Shown piece by piece: positions 18,937-28,192 of a stretch of DNA of 64,000 nucleotides. Origin of the DNA: Streptomyces werraensis (lineage in GTDB: Bacteria; Actinomycetota; Actinomycetes; Streptomycetales; Streptomycetaceae); assembly GCA_014656175.1 (NCBI GenBank), contig BNBX01000006.1, positions 434,001 through 498,000 of the forward strand, in the 5' to 3' direction. A program made the translations under genes and the position numbers. How positions within the stretch are numbered: position 1 is the stretch's first letter; every line of letters begins with the position of its first letter. The notes below the pieces were generated by a model that was not told where the DNA came from, ran no database searches, and saw only the letters and a list, made by a program, of their open reading frames with translations.

Positions 18937-19311
18937 GGTAAGCACTCCATTGGAATGTCGGGCTGTTCGGAACAACGTACGCAGTATTACCGGCGGCTGC
19001 GTTCACCTGCCTTCGTGCAGGACCCGATTATCTTGCCGCTCCACCGATCGCCGAGGCAGGCTCTTCCTTTGTGCAGACTTCCATAATCCCAGGTCAGGGG
19101 CTTACGGATGCTTCCACACTCTGCATTCCGGGAAAGCGTCGCCATCGAATTCACTGATAGCCGCGTCCGTTTATTCCTATGATGGGAGCCGTGATGTCGT
19201 CGTGCGTGTCGAAACGGTCGGAGAACGCCAGAGCCCACCAGCCGGACCGGCAACGGCCGCGGCCGGCCGGGGCGCAGCCGGACGGTAGGCGGGTTTCGGG
19301 CGTGAAGCCGG
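18937..19311. other. intergenic region, no gene seen
   Basis: 375 bases between the SDR start and the LysR stop. The part next to the SDR (18940-19190) is less GC-rich and probably carries its promoter. No coding sequence recognised. Confidence 0.4.
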
Positions 19312-20208
19312 TCAGAGGTCGGCCGTGGGAAGTGCCGTGATGAAGGCGGCCAGGTCGCGTCGCCGGGAGTGGGCCGGCCATGCGGCCCAGGTGCGGCGGA
19401 CCAGGGGATGCTGATGCAGCGGCTTCCAGACCACGTTCCCCGGCAGTGGCTGGGACCAGTGGGGCGGGGCCAGGGCGAAGGCCTTCTCCGTGCCGACAGC
19501 CGCCAGTTTGACCTCGGCGATCAACGACTGGTCCTGCGGTGGCTCGGGTCCCAGGTCGAGGCCGAAGCTGCGCAGCACGGAGGTGACTTCGTCGTACCAC
19601 GCGGGACTGCCGGAGCGGGGGAAGCTCACCCACTGCAGGCCTCGCAGGGTCTCCAGACGCACTCCCTCGTCGTCCGCCAGTTCCGCAGCGACGCTTGCGG
19701 CCAGCAGGACGCCCAGCCTCTCCGTGACGACCAGCATGGCATCGAGGTCGGGGTCCGCAGGACGTTCCCGGAGCAGGCCGATGTCGAGTTCGCCGGCGCG
19801 CAAGGCCTCCAGTTGAGCCGCGGACGACAGGTGGCGGGCCTGCACACGGGTGTCAGGACAGGTGGCTGCCACCTGTCCTATTGCCGGCCGGAGCAGATCC
19901 GGCGGGAGCTCCAGGGGGATGCCGATGCGCAGCAGACCGCATCCTGGATTCGTCAGGCTCGTCATGGTGCGCATCGCCTGGTCGTGACGGGCGATGACGG
20001 CCCGGGCCTCCGCCAGCAGCACTTCCCCCTCCTCGGTGGGATGGGCGCCGGTGTTGGTGCGGACCAGCAGTTTCAGTCCCAGCTGCCGCTCCAGGCCGCT
20101 CACTGTCTGCGACAGCGCCGACTGACTCATGTGCAGCCGACGGGCGGCGGCGGACATGCCGCGCTCCTCGGCGACGGCGACGAAGGCCCGCAGTTCCCGC
20201 AGTTCCAT
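19312..20208 (-). CDS. LysR-family transcriptional regulator
   Basis: 298 residues from ATG 20208 (MELRELRAFVAVAEERG), the usual family start; the frame stays open to 20439 without homology. The HTH is MSAAARRLHMSQSALSQTVSGLERQLG. The effector domain follows (GLLRIGIPLELPPDLL). It is divergent from the decayed SDR gene at 20492, so its ancestral target may have been lost. Confidence 0.87.
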   Translation of the reverse strand: MELRELRAFVAVAEERGMSAAARRLHMSQSALSQTVSGLERQLGLKLLVRTNTGAHPTEEGEVLLAEARAVIARHDQAMRTMTSLTNPGCGLLRIGIPLELPPDLLRPAIGQVAATCPDTRVQARHLSSAAQLEALRAGELDIGLLRERPADPDLDAMLVVTERLGVLLAASVAAELADDEGVRLETLRGLQWVSFPRSGSPAWYDEVTSVLRSFGLDLGPEPPQDQSLIAEVKLAAVGTEKAFALAPPHWSQPLPGNVVWKPLHQHPLVRRTWAAWPAHSRRRDLAAFITALPTADL

Positions 20209-20491
20209 TTCTCCATACCAGCACAGAGCACGCCGACCGGTCATCGGCCCGTCAGAAGCGGGACCGATGACCGTGTCCGCCCAGAGTGATGGCAGCGGTC
20301 GGGCAGCGCATGGCGCGTACGGCCGCCGGAGATGCCAGTGCTTCTGCTGCCGGCGACCACCGGCTCTCGCAATGGCCGGCCCGGAACACCGGAAAGGGTG
20401 GCGCCACTGTGAAGCGCAACCGTCGCACAGCGGCCGCAAACGGATACCGTCGCGGCACTCCGGAATTTCACCGAGCAGCTACTGAAGAGTA

Positions 20492-20820
20492 ATGATGGGG
20501 CTGCTGGAAGGGAACATTGCCCTGATCACCGGGAGTACTTTCGGAATCGGCCGACCGCAGCCCTTAATGTTCACTCGCGAGGGCGAGAAGATGGCTTTCA
20601 CCCCACGACGTGAGAACGCCGACGAAGAAGTGGTTGACAAGATCACCGCATTGGGTCGGGATGCCTTGCTCAGGCCGACTCCACCGGCGTCCAAGGCGCC
20701 GCCGACGTCGTGACCCTGGTCGTCGACCGTCACGCCCGCCACGGCCGCCTTGACGTCGAATTCGACAGCGTCGGAACCGCCGCAGCGGGCCCCCTCACCG
20801 AGCCCAGCGAGAGCACCTGA
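20492..20820 (+). pseudogene. SDR-family dehydrogenase, frameshifted and truncated
   Basis: It begins MMGLLEGNIALITGSTFGIG, the SDR nucleotide-binding motif, and runs in one frame to a stop at 20713. From about 20670 the next frame continues the homology (AADVVTLVVDRHARHGRLDVEFDSVGTAAAGPLTE) and stops at 20820. The NNAG motif has decayed to DSVG and everything after it, including Ser/Tyr/Lys, is gone. An in-frame TTA codon is present (PQPLMF). Confidence 0.8.
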
Positions 20821-20907
20821 CGCCCGGCGAACGCACCTGGCGCCACCCTCTGTCACGGTCCGGACCTTCCCCGGCGAGCGCGCTGCCGCACCCTCCGTAC
20901 CGGCGAC

Positions 20908-20929
20908 CTTCACACCCCTGTCACGCGCC
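20908..20929 (+). promoter_or_regulatory. possible PHO box (weak)
   Basis: Two adjacent 11-mers, CTTCACACCCC and TGTCACGCGCC, match the TCA core of the Streptomyces PhoP direct-repeat unit but are otherwise imperfect. They lie 96 bases before a phospholipase C gene, a typical phosphate-regulated product. Confidence 0.25.
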
Positions 20930-21024
20930 CCTTCCTCGGCGTTTGGTGCCCCTGAAACACTCCTTCCGCGCAGATTCCGTCATCTCCCGGTCGTCCGCAT
21001 CTCAGGATGAGAGGCTTGTCCTAC

Positions 21025-23076
21025 ATGTCCGAAGTCAACCGGCGTCGCTTTCTCCAACTCGCGGGGGCCACCACGGCCTTCAGCGCCCTGTCCGCCAGCA
21101 TCCAGCGTGCCGCCGCCCTGCCGGCGAACCACCGCACCGGGTCGATCGAGGACGTCGAGCACATCGTCGTCCTCATGCAGGAGAACCGCTCCTTCGACCA
21201 CTACTTCGGCACCCTGAGAGGCGTCCGCGGCTTCGGCGACCCCCGCCCGGTCACCCTCGGCAACGGCAAACCGGTCTGGCACCAGGAGAAGGACGGCAAG
21301 GAGCTCCTGCCCTTCCACCCGGACGCCGACGACCTCGGCATGCAGTTCCTGGAGGGCCTGCCGCACTCCTGGCCCGACGGTCAGCAGGCCTACAACGGCG
21401 GCAAGTACGACCGGTGGGTGCCCGCCAAAGGCACCACGACCATGGCGTACCTGACCCGCGAGGACATCCCCTTCCACTTCGCCCTCGCGGACGCCTTCAC
21501 CGTCTGCGACGCCTACCACTGCTCGTTCATCGGCTCCACCGACCCCAACCGCTACTACATGTGGTCCGGCTACACGGGCAACGACGGCAGCGGCGGCGGC
21601 CCGGTCCTGGACAACGCGGAACTCGGCTACGGCTGGACCACCTACCCCGAGCGCCTGGAGCAGGCCGGCATCTCCTGGAAGATCTACCAGGACATCGGCG
21701 ACGGCCTGGACGCGGCCGGCTCCTGGGGCTGGATCCAGGACGCCTACCGCGGCAACTACGGCGACAACTCCCTGCTGTACTTCGACAAGTACCGCAACGC
21801 CCGGCCCGGCGACCCCTGGTACGACAAGGCCCGCACCGGCACCGACGTCAAGAACGGCGACGGCTACTTCGACCACCTGCGCGCCGACGTCAAGGCCGGA
21901 AGGCTGCCTCAGATCTCCTGGATCGCCGCCCCCGAGGCCTTTTCCGAGCACTCCAACTGGCCCTCGAACTACGGCGCCTGGTACATCGCCCAGGTCCTGG
22001 ACGCCCTCACCTCCAACCCCGAGGTCTGGTCGAAGACGGCCCTGTTCATCACCTATGACGAGAACGACGGCTTCTTCGACCACGTCGTGCCGCCGCTGCC
22101 GCCGAAGGACGCCTTCCGCGGCCTGTCCACCGTCGACGTCACCCCCGACCTCTTCCCGGGCGACGGCCGCAAGACGGCCGGCCCCTACGGGCTGGGCCCG
22201 CGCGTGCCGATGCTGGTCGTCTCACCCTGGAGCAAGGGCGGCTACGTCTGCTCCGAGACCCTCGACCACACCTCGATCCTGCGGTTCATGGAACGCCGCT
22301 TCGGCGTGCGCGAGACGAACATCTCGCCGTGGCGCCGGGCGATCTGCGGTGACCTGACGGCCGCGTTCGACTTCTCCCGCAAGGACGCGCGCCCGGCCCC
22401 GCTGCCCGGCACCGACGCGTACGAGCCGCAGGACCGCGAACGCCACCCCGACTACAGGCCCACCCCGCCCGCCGACCCGCGCATGCCCCGGCAGGAGCGC
22501 GGACTGCGCCGCTCCCGGCCGCTGAAGTACGCCCCGCACGTCGACGCCTCCGTCGACGCGGCCGCCGGGAAGCTCACCCTCACCTTCGCCTCCGGACCGA
22601 AGGCCGGCGCCGCCTTCCACGTCACCTCCGGAAACCGCGCCGACGGTCCCTGGACGTACACCACCGAGGCCGGCAAGACGCTCCGGGACACCTGGAACTC
22701 GGCGTACTCGGCGGGCTCCTACGACCTGACCGTGCACGGTCCGAACGGCTTCGTGCGCGTCTTCAAGGGTTCGAACAGCACGCCGGGCTGCGAGGTCACC
22801 GCCCGCCACCGTGGTGACGACATCGAGCTGACCTTCACCCACAGGGGCTCAGGCACGGCCCGGTTGCGGATCGCCGACGGCTACGGCGGCAGGCCCTCGT
22901 CCGTCACGGTCCGCCCGGGCACGACCGTGCGCCGGACCGTCGACCTCACCAGAAGCCGCCGCTGGTACGACCTGACCGTCACCGTCGACGGCGACAAGGC
23001 GTTCCTGCGGCGGTTCGCGGGGCACGTCGAGAACGGACAGCCTGGCGTGAGCGACCCGGCGATCATCACCGCGTAG
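21025..23076 (+). CDS. Tat-exported phosphocholine-type phospholipase C
   Basis: 683 residues from ATG 21025, with GAGAGG ten bases upstream; an in-frame ATG at 21007 lacks a ribosome site. The Tat signal is NRRRFLQLAGATTAFSALS. The alkaline-phosphatase-like phosphoesterase domain carries VVLMQENRSFDHYFGTLRGVRGF near the N-terminus, CSFIGSTDPNR, and ITYDENDGFFDHV near 350. Two C-terminal beta domains of the PLC family cover about 510-680. It hydrolyses phospholipid head groups outside the cell, typically for phosphate supply. Confidence 0.93.
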   Translation: MSEVNRRRFLQLAGATTAFSALSASIQRAAALPANHRTGSIEDVEHIVVLMQENRSFDHYFGTLRGVRGFGDPRPVTLGNGKPVWHQEKDGKELLPFHPDADDLGMQFLEGLPHSWPDGQQAYNGGKYDRWVPAKGTTTMAYLTREDIPFHFALADAFTVCDAYHCSFIGSTDPNRYYMWSGYTGNDGSGGGPVLDNAELGYGWTTYPERLEQAGISWKIYQDIGDGLDAAGSWGWIQDAYRGNYGDNSLLYFDKYRNARPGDPWYDKARTGTDVKNGDGYFDHLRADVKAGRLPQISWIAAPEAFSEHSNWPSNYGAWYIAQVLDALTSNPEVWSKTALFITYDENDGFFDHVVPPLPPKDAFRGLSTVDVTPDLFPGDGRKTAGPYGLGPRVPMLVVSPWSKGGYVCSETLDHTSILRFMERRFGVRETNISPWRRAICGDLTAAFDFSRKDARPAPLPGTDAYEPQDRERHPDYRPTPPADPRMPRQERGLRRSRPLKYAPHVDASVDAAAGKLTLTFASGPKAGAAFHVTSGNRADGPWTYTTEAGKTLRDTWNSAYSAGSYDLTVHGPNGFVRVFKGSNSTPGCEVTARHRGDDIELTFTHRGSGTARLRIADGYGGRPSSVTVRPGTTVRRTVDLTRSRRWYDLTVTVDGDKAFLRRFAGHVENGQPGVSDPAIITA

Positions 23077-23762
23077 CCGTGGTGAGGTGCCCCGGATCGT
23101 GCGGCCGGGACACCTACGCCGGTCCGGCTGCGGCCGAGTCGACTCCAGGACATGTCGCGAGCCCCGGAGACCAGACATCCCGGGCTCGGCTCAGGCGCGG
23201 GTACTGCGGGAGGCGGGTGTTGGCGCCGAGTTCGGCGGCCAGGCGTTCGGGCCACGGTGGCCCGGTCAACCTCGAGGGAGTGGTGGACTCAGGTATCCAG
23301 TCCTGGGCCTGGCACAGGTCGCCGCGGCGGCGAGCGTCTCGCATCGGTCGACGGTACGCCACGCCGCAGGTGACGGCAGCTGTCGCCCGTGCCGCCGTCA
23401 CCTCGGCCTGACGCGCAGGGAGCCTGCGCTCACGTCGTAAGAGACGACCTGACAGGGGGCGGAATCACCATGCCGGATTCCCTGGCCGACGGGGAACGCT
23501 CCGCGACGTTCCACCTTTCCCCGCCCCTAAACAGAGAATTTCACCTAGGCATGCGCGGCCCGACGGACGTAGCATCGAACCGACGCGTCACGGCAGTACG
23601 TCTGCGCGGACAATTGAATCTGAGAATAGGCACCGAAGTCAGTGACGCGCCGGTTGAGCGGTCACCTTCCGGGACCGCAAAGAACCGACTGAACGAAGTC
23701 CTTCGGCACGCGGATTGACGCATGCGCGCGGTGATTCGCGCAGCGAGAGTGAGGTGTGTTCC
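23077..23762. other. intergenic region upstream of the ectoine operon
   Basis: 686 bases. The stretch 23510-23640 is clearly less GC-rich than its surroundings and likely holds the ect promoter, but no convincing -35/-10 pair was found. A frame of 82 codons (23470-23718, GGGGCGGA before its ATG) shows no recognised family and may be chance. GCGCGC and CGCGC arms near 23723-23740 can pair just before ectA. Confidence 0.4.
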
Positions 23763-24251
23763 ATGGACACACTGGTCATGGCGGTTCCCACGGTCGAGGA
23801 CGGGGCTGCGGCGTGGCATATCGCCCGCGATTCCCGGGTACTCGACGTGAATTCTCCCTACAGTTATCTGCTGTGGTTCAGGGATTTCGCCCGTACCTCC
23901 GTGATGGCCTTGCAGTCCGGTGACAGGCCGGTCGGGTTCGTCACCGGATTCTGCCGCCCCGAGCAGCCCGAGACCCTCGTCGTCTGGCAGATAGCCGTGG
24001 ACCCGGGACACCGCGGACGCGGAACGGCCGGTGCCATGCTGGACCATCTCACCGCCCGGCTGACCGCGGACGGCGCCCTGCGGCATCTGGAGACGACCAT
24101 CAGTGCGGACAACGCCGCCTCCCGTCGGCTGTTCCGGTCCTTCGCCCAACGGCACGCGGCACCACTCGAAAAGGACCTTCTGTTCCCGGCGGAGCTCTTC
24201 CCCGGCACGCACGAAGCCGAGTTCCTGTACCGTATCGGGCCGCTGCTTTGA
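23763..24251 (+). CDS. ectA: L-2,4-diaminobutyrate acetyltransferase EctA
   Basis: 162 residues from ATG 23763, with GTGAGG upstream. GNAT fold with acetyl-CoA loop (IAVDPGHRGRGTAGAML), EctA-typical SPYSYLLWFRDF near the start and TTISADNAASRRLFRSFA near the end. It acetylates diaminobutyrate, the second step of ectoine synthesis. First gene of ectABCD, 61 bases before ectB. Confidence 0.95.
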   Translation: MDTLVMAVPTVEDGAAAWHIARDSRVLDVNSPYSYLLWFRDFARTSVMALQSGDRPVGFVTGFCRPEQPETLVVWQIAVDPGHRGRGTAGAMLDHLTARLTADGALRHLETTISADNAASRRLFRSFAQRHAAPLEKDLLFPAELFPGTHEAEFLYRIGPLL

Positions 24252-24312
24252 AGAGCCGGCGCCCTCGAAACACATAAGAAAGTCCGTTCGTCCTCCGTGA
24301 GGAGCGAGCATC

Positions 24313-25608
24313 ATGACGCTTCCCCGTCCCGTCTCTCATGTGTTCGAGACGCTTGAGTCCGAGGTCCGCAGCTATTGTCGCAGCTGGCCCACCGTATTCG
24401 ACCGGGCATACGGCAGCCGCATCTACGGCGAGGACAACCGCCCTTTTCTGGACTTCTTCTCCGGTGCCGGGGCGCTGAATTACGGGCACAACAACCCGGT
24501 GCTCAAGCGCGCGCTCCTCGACTACATCGAACGTGATGGTGTCACCCACGCCCTCGACATGTCGACGGCCGCCAAGCGCACCTTCCTGGAGACATTCCAG
24601 GAGATTGTGCTGGAACCGCGCGAACTGCCGTACAAGGTGATGTTCCCGGGGCCCGCCGGCACCAACGCCGTGGAGGCCGCCCTGAAACTGGCCCGCAAGG
24701 TGAAGGGCAGGGAAGCTGTCGTCTTCTTCACCAACGCCTTCCACGGCATGTCGCTGGGCTCCCTCGCCGTCACCGGCAACGCCTTCAAGCGTGCGGGCGC
24801 GGGTGTCCCCTTGGTGCACGCCGTGCCCATGCCCTACGACGAGCGGCGGGAGGGCGGGGAGCGGGCGTTTCGCTGGTTCGACCGGCTCCTGGCGGGTGAG
24901 GGATCCGGACTGGACACCCCGGCGGCCGTGATCGTGGAAACCGTGCAGGGCGAGGGCGGGATCAATGTGGCCCGGGCCGAGTGGCTGCGCGGCCTGGCCG
25001 AACTGTGCCGACGCCGGGACATGCTGCTGATCGTCGACGACATCCAGATGGGGTGCGGCCGCACCGGTGCGTTCTTCTCCTTCGAGGAGGCCGGCATCAC
25101 CCCGGACATCGTGACGCTCTCGAAGTCCGTCAGCGGGTACGGACTGCCGATGGCGCTCACCCTGTTCCGTCCCGGGCTGGACGTATGGCAGCCCGGCGAA
25201 CACAACGGCACCTTCCGCGGCTTCAACCCGGCCTTCGTCACCGCCACCGCCGCGCTGGAGGAGTACTGGCGCGACGGCCGGTTGCAGAAGCAGACCCTTT
25301 CCCGCGGGGACCAGACGGAGCAGGCGCTGCGGGACATCGCCACCGGCCGGCCCGGTCCCGTGCCCGAGGTGCGTGGTCGTGGGCTCGCCTGGGGCATGGA
25401 GTTCGCCGACCCGTCGCGGGCCACCGCCGTGTGCGCCCGTGCCTTCGAACTGGGCCTGCTGCTGGAGACGTCCGGCCCGAGGGACGAAGCCGTCAAGCTG
25501 TTCCCGCCGTTGACCATCGACGACCAGGAACTGGAAGAAGGGCTCGCGCTCTTCGCCCGCGCGGTGCGGGAGACCGAACAGCCCTCCCGGTCAGCCGGCC
25601 CCCGCTGA
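24313..25608 (+). CDS. ectB: diaminobutyrate-2-oxoglutarate transaminase EctB
   Basis: 431 residues from ATG 24313, with GAGGAGCG upstream. Class III PLP aminotransferase: GPAGTNAVEAALKLARK for the phosphate site, DDIQMGCGRTGAFFSFE, and PLP lysine in VTLSKSVSGYGLPMA. It makes diaminobutyrate from aspartate semialdehyde. Length and motifs are normal. Confidence 0.96.
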   Translation: MTLPRPVSHVFETLESEVRSYCRSWPTVFDRAYGSRIYGEDNRPFLDFFSGAGALNYGHNNPVLKRALLDYIERDGVTHALDMSTAAKRTFLETFQEIVLEPRELPYKVMFPGPAGTNAVEAALKLARKVKGREAVVFFTNAFHGMSLGSLAVTGNAFKRAGAGVPLVHAVPMPYDERREGGERAFRWFDRLLAGEGSGLDTPAAVIVETVQGEGGINVARAEWLRGLAELCRRRDMLLIVDDIQMGCGRTGAFFSFEEAGITPDIVTLSKSVSGYGLPMALTLFRPGLDVWQPGEHNGTFRGFNPAFVTATAALEEYWRDGRLQKQTLSRGDQTEQALRDIATGRPGPVPEVRGRGLAWGMEFADPSRATAVCARAFELGLLLETSGPRDEAVKLFPPLTIDDQELEEGLALFARAVRETEQPSRSAGPR

Positions 25609-25679
25609 GAACACACACGCATACGAACGCACCGGCGGGTGTGGGCACACCCCGGACACACGCAGAGGTGGGATGCATC

Positions 25680-26078
25680 ATGATCATCCGTTGTCTGAAG
25701 GAGATCGAGGACACCGACCGGCACGTCAGGGCCAGATCCGGCACCTGGGAGAGCAAACGGCTCGTCCTGGCCCGGGAGCAGGCCGGCTTCTCCCTGCACG
25801 AGACGACGCTCTACGCCGGCACGCAGACGACGATGTGGTATGCCCATCACGTCGAGGCCGTGCTCTGCGTCGAGGGCGAGGCCGAGCTGACCGACGAGGA
25901 GACCGGCGAGAAACACTGGATCACGCCCGGAACGCTGTACCTGCTGGACGGCCACGAACGGCACACCCTGCGGCCCAAGACCGACTTCCGCTGCGTGTGC
26001 GTGTTCAACCCGCCCCTGACCGGCCGGGAGGATCACGACGTTGACGGCGCCTATCCTCCCCCGGAGCCGAGTGCCTGA
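25680..26078 (+). CDS. ectC: ectoine synthase EctC
   Basis: 132 residues from ATG 25680, with GAGGTGGG upstream. Cupin-fold cyclase with the family signature MIIRCLKEIEDTDRHVRA, WYAHHVEAVLCVEGEAELTDEETGE and LLDGHERHTLR. It closes N-acetyl-diaminobutyrate to ectoine. The usual EctC length. Confidence 0.96.
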   Translation: MIIRCLKEIEDTDRHVRARSGTWESKRLVLAREQAGFSLHETTLYAGTQTTMWYAHHVEAVLCVEGEAELTDEETGEKHWITPGTLYLLDGHERHTLRPKTDFRCVCVFNPPLTGREDHDVDGAYPPPEPSA

Positions 26079-26128
26079 GGGACCCCGAACCGGGAAGAAT
26101 CCGCAATCGACCAGGCATGGGGACGACC

Positions 26129-27034
26129 ATGACGACAACGCACAACCACCGTCCGACCACCGACTTGTACCCGACCCGCGGCACGGCCGAGACGATGACG
26201 CCGCGCCGCGACCCAGTGGTGTGGTCCGCACCCGGCACGCCCGGCCCCCTGGGACGGCCCGAACTGATGGACTACGACCGCGCCGGCTTCACGACCCTCG
26301 ACCCACTGCTGAGCCCCAGCGAGGTGGCCCGTTTCCGTGCCGAGCTGGACAGGCTGGTGCGTGACCCGGCAGTCCGCCTGGACGAACGCGCCGTCGTCGA
26401 GCCCACCTCCCGCGACATCCGATCGGTGTTCGAAGTGCACCGGATCAGCGAGGTGTTCGCCTCTCTCGTGCGAGACGAGCGCGTGGTGGGAACAGCCCGC
26501 CAGATCCTCGGCTCGGACGTGTATGTCCACCAGTCCCGCATCAACGTCAAACCCGGCTTCGGCGCGAGCGGTTTCTACTGGCACTCGGACTTCGAGACCT
26601 GGCATGCCGAGGACGGCCTGCCCCGCATGCGCGCCGTGTCGGTGTCGATCGCGCTCACCGACAACTACGCCACCAACGGCAGCCTGATGATCATCCCCGG
26701 CTCGCACCGGACGTTCCTGAGCTGCGCAGGCGCCACACCGGAGGACAACTACAAGAAGTCACTGAGGATGCAGGAAGCGGGGACGCCGTCGAACGAGGCC
26801 GTCACCGCGCTGTCCGAACCGAGCGGCATTCGACTGATCACCGGCCGCTCCGGCTCCGCGACCTGGTTCGACTGCAACTGCATGCACGGCTCCGGCGACA
26901 ACATCACACCGTACCCGCGCAGCAACGTGTTCATCGTCTTCAACAGCGTCGAGAACACGGCGGGCGACCCCTTCGCGGCACCGGCACGCCGACCCGCGTT
27001 CGTCGCAGCGCGCGATTTCACCCCGGTGAGGTGA
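26129..27034 (+). CDS. ectD: ectoine hydroxylase EctD
   Basis: 301 residues from ATG 26129 with GGGGACG upstream; an in-frame ATG at 26117 would add four residues. A non-haem Fe(II)/2-oxoglutarate dioxygenase: HxD of FYWHSDFETWHAEDGLP, second iron His in CNCMHGSGDNITPYPRSN with the oxoglutarate-binding Arg, and substrate loop HQSRINVKPGF. It makes 5-hydroxyectoine. Last of the ect genes, 50 bases after ectC. Confidence 0.95.
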   Translation: MTTTHNHRPTTDLYPTRGTAETMTPRRDPVVWSAPGTPGPLGRPELMDYDRAGFTTLDPLLSPSEVARFRAELDRLVRDPAVRLDERAVVEPTSRDIRSVFEVHRISEVFASLVRDERVVGTARQILGSDVYVHQSRINVKPGFGASGFYWHSDFETWHAEDGLPRMRAVSVSIALTDNYATNGSLMIIPGSHRTFLSCAGATPEDNYKKSLRMQEAGTPSNEAVTALSEPSGIRLITGRSGSATWFDCNCMHGSGDNITPYPRSNVFIVFNSVENTAGDPFAAPARRPAFVAARDFTPVR

Positions 27035-27063
27035 CAGCAGGCCGGAAAGGTGACCGGACCACC

Positions 27064-27414
27064 ATGCCTGATGCCCGACGCAACGAGGACCCCACGCCCG
27101 GCGGACATCCGTCGGCCGACCTGCTGTACGTACCCGTCCGGCCGCACCGCCGTTGCTGCGTGACCTGCTTCTTCCGCACCCCCGGCGGCCGCCGTACCGC
27201 CGTCGCCTTCACCTCCGGCGCACGCTTGCTGGCGGCCCTCGGTCAGGACCACCCGTGGATCAGACTCTCCGTCACCGCGCTCCGCGCCCTCACCGCACCC
27301 CTCGGGTGCACCACGATCACCGTCGATCCGGTGGCGGCGGTCCGCCTGGACGGCTCCCGCAGAACCCGCCCGGGCCCCGGTGCAAGCTTGTTGCCGGGGG
27401 CACGGGCGAACTGA
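27064..27414 (+). CDS. SAV_915-family small protein
   Basis: 116 residues from ATG 27064, 29 bases after ectD and probably cotranscribed. The core DLLYVPVRPHRRCCVTCFFRTPGGRRTAVAFTS ... LSVTALRALTAPLGCTTITVDP matches small Streptomyces proteins of the SAV_915 type, whose function is unknown. The link to ectoine is positional only. Confidence 0.65.
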   Translation: MPDARRNEDPTPGGHPSADLLYVPVRPHRRCCVTCFFRTPGGRRTAVAFTSGARLLAALGQDHPWIRLSVTALRALTAPLGCTTITVDPVAAVRLDGSRRTRPGPGASLLPGARAN

Positions 27415-27713
27415 GGCGGCCCTCCGTGACGCGGGCGCTGACGACGGGTCTGCAGGTGCGGGGAAGAACGTCCTGGTGGACCTGTGGGACGCCGTATCCG
27501 GCGAGCACAGGAACGACGCTGTCGCGTTGTACAGCGCGGCAGGTGGAGAGCGCACGTACACGGCGGCCGCGGGACGTGAGCACGGCTCGTCGGCCGGCAG
27601 TTCGCCCGTCTCCCCGATACGGCGTCGACCACGGCATCGGCGCCCCCGCCCGATCGCTGCCCGCACCACCTCGTCACGCCGTCCTCTCCCAGACCGGTTG
27701 CGAGGGCACGCCC

Positions 27714-28010
27714 GTGCCAAGCGTAGTCAACGACGACGGCACCACCGCCAACCGTTTCTCGTTGATCGACGAGATCGTCCGGAAGGGCGCGAACGGATAC
27801 TGCGGCGGGCCCGGAGGCCGAAGTGGCTCCGCCATGGCCGAGTTGGTCGACCAGCGCGACGAACCGGCCGACGGCTCGTGATCCGCAGCGCCTGTCAGCC
27901 CGCCCAGCAGTGGTGGCGAGCCGTGGACGCACCCCACCTCGCCGCCCTCGTCCGCGCCGGAGCACGCTTCGAAGGCGACCGGCTGACCGAACGACCCAGG
28001 GAGCGAGCGG
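27714..28010 (+). pseudogene. IS256-family transposase collapsed by internal deletion
   Basis: From GTG 27714 the frame reads NDDGTTANRFSLIDEIVRKGA, the N-terminus of actinobacterial IS256-type transposases. It drifts through frameshifts (AELVDQRDE, then GRRLVIR in another frame), and within a few bases becomes WWRAVDAPHLAALVRAGARFEGDRLTERP, which is the very C-terminus of the same family. About 300 central residues with the catalytic triad are absent, leaving only the ends of the gene. Confidence 0.75.
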
Positions 28011-28192
28011 CACGACGGTCATCAACCTGCGTCCGGGCACCTCCGCGGCCGGCGTCGTCCGCTCAGGCTTCGCCACGGCACCTGTCCCTCGTGGCCGTAC
28101 GAGAAAGCGGCGGCCTCGTCGTGGTCGTTCACGGCTTGGCCCACGCCGTTCCAGTACGACAGGGAGGCTTCGTCGGCCCGCCGGCGAGGCAC

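Noticed and set aside
23470..23718. 82-codon frame just before ectA as a leader gene
   Set aside because: No recognised homology and atypical composition; left as a possibility in the intergenic entry.
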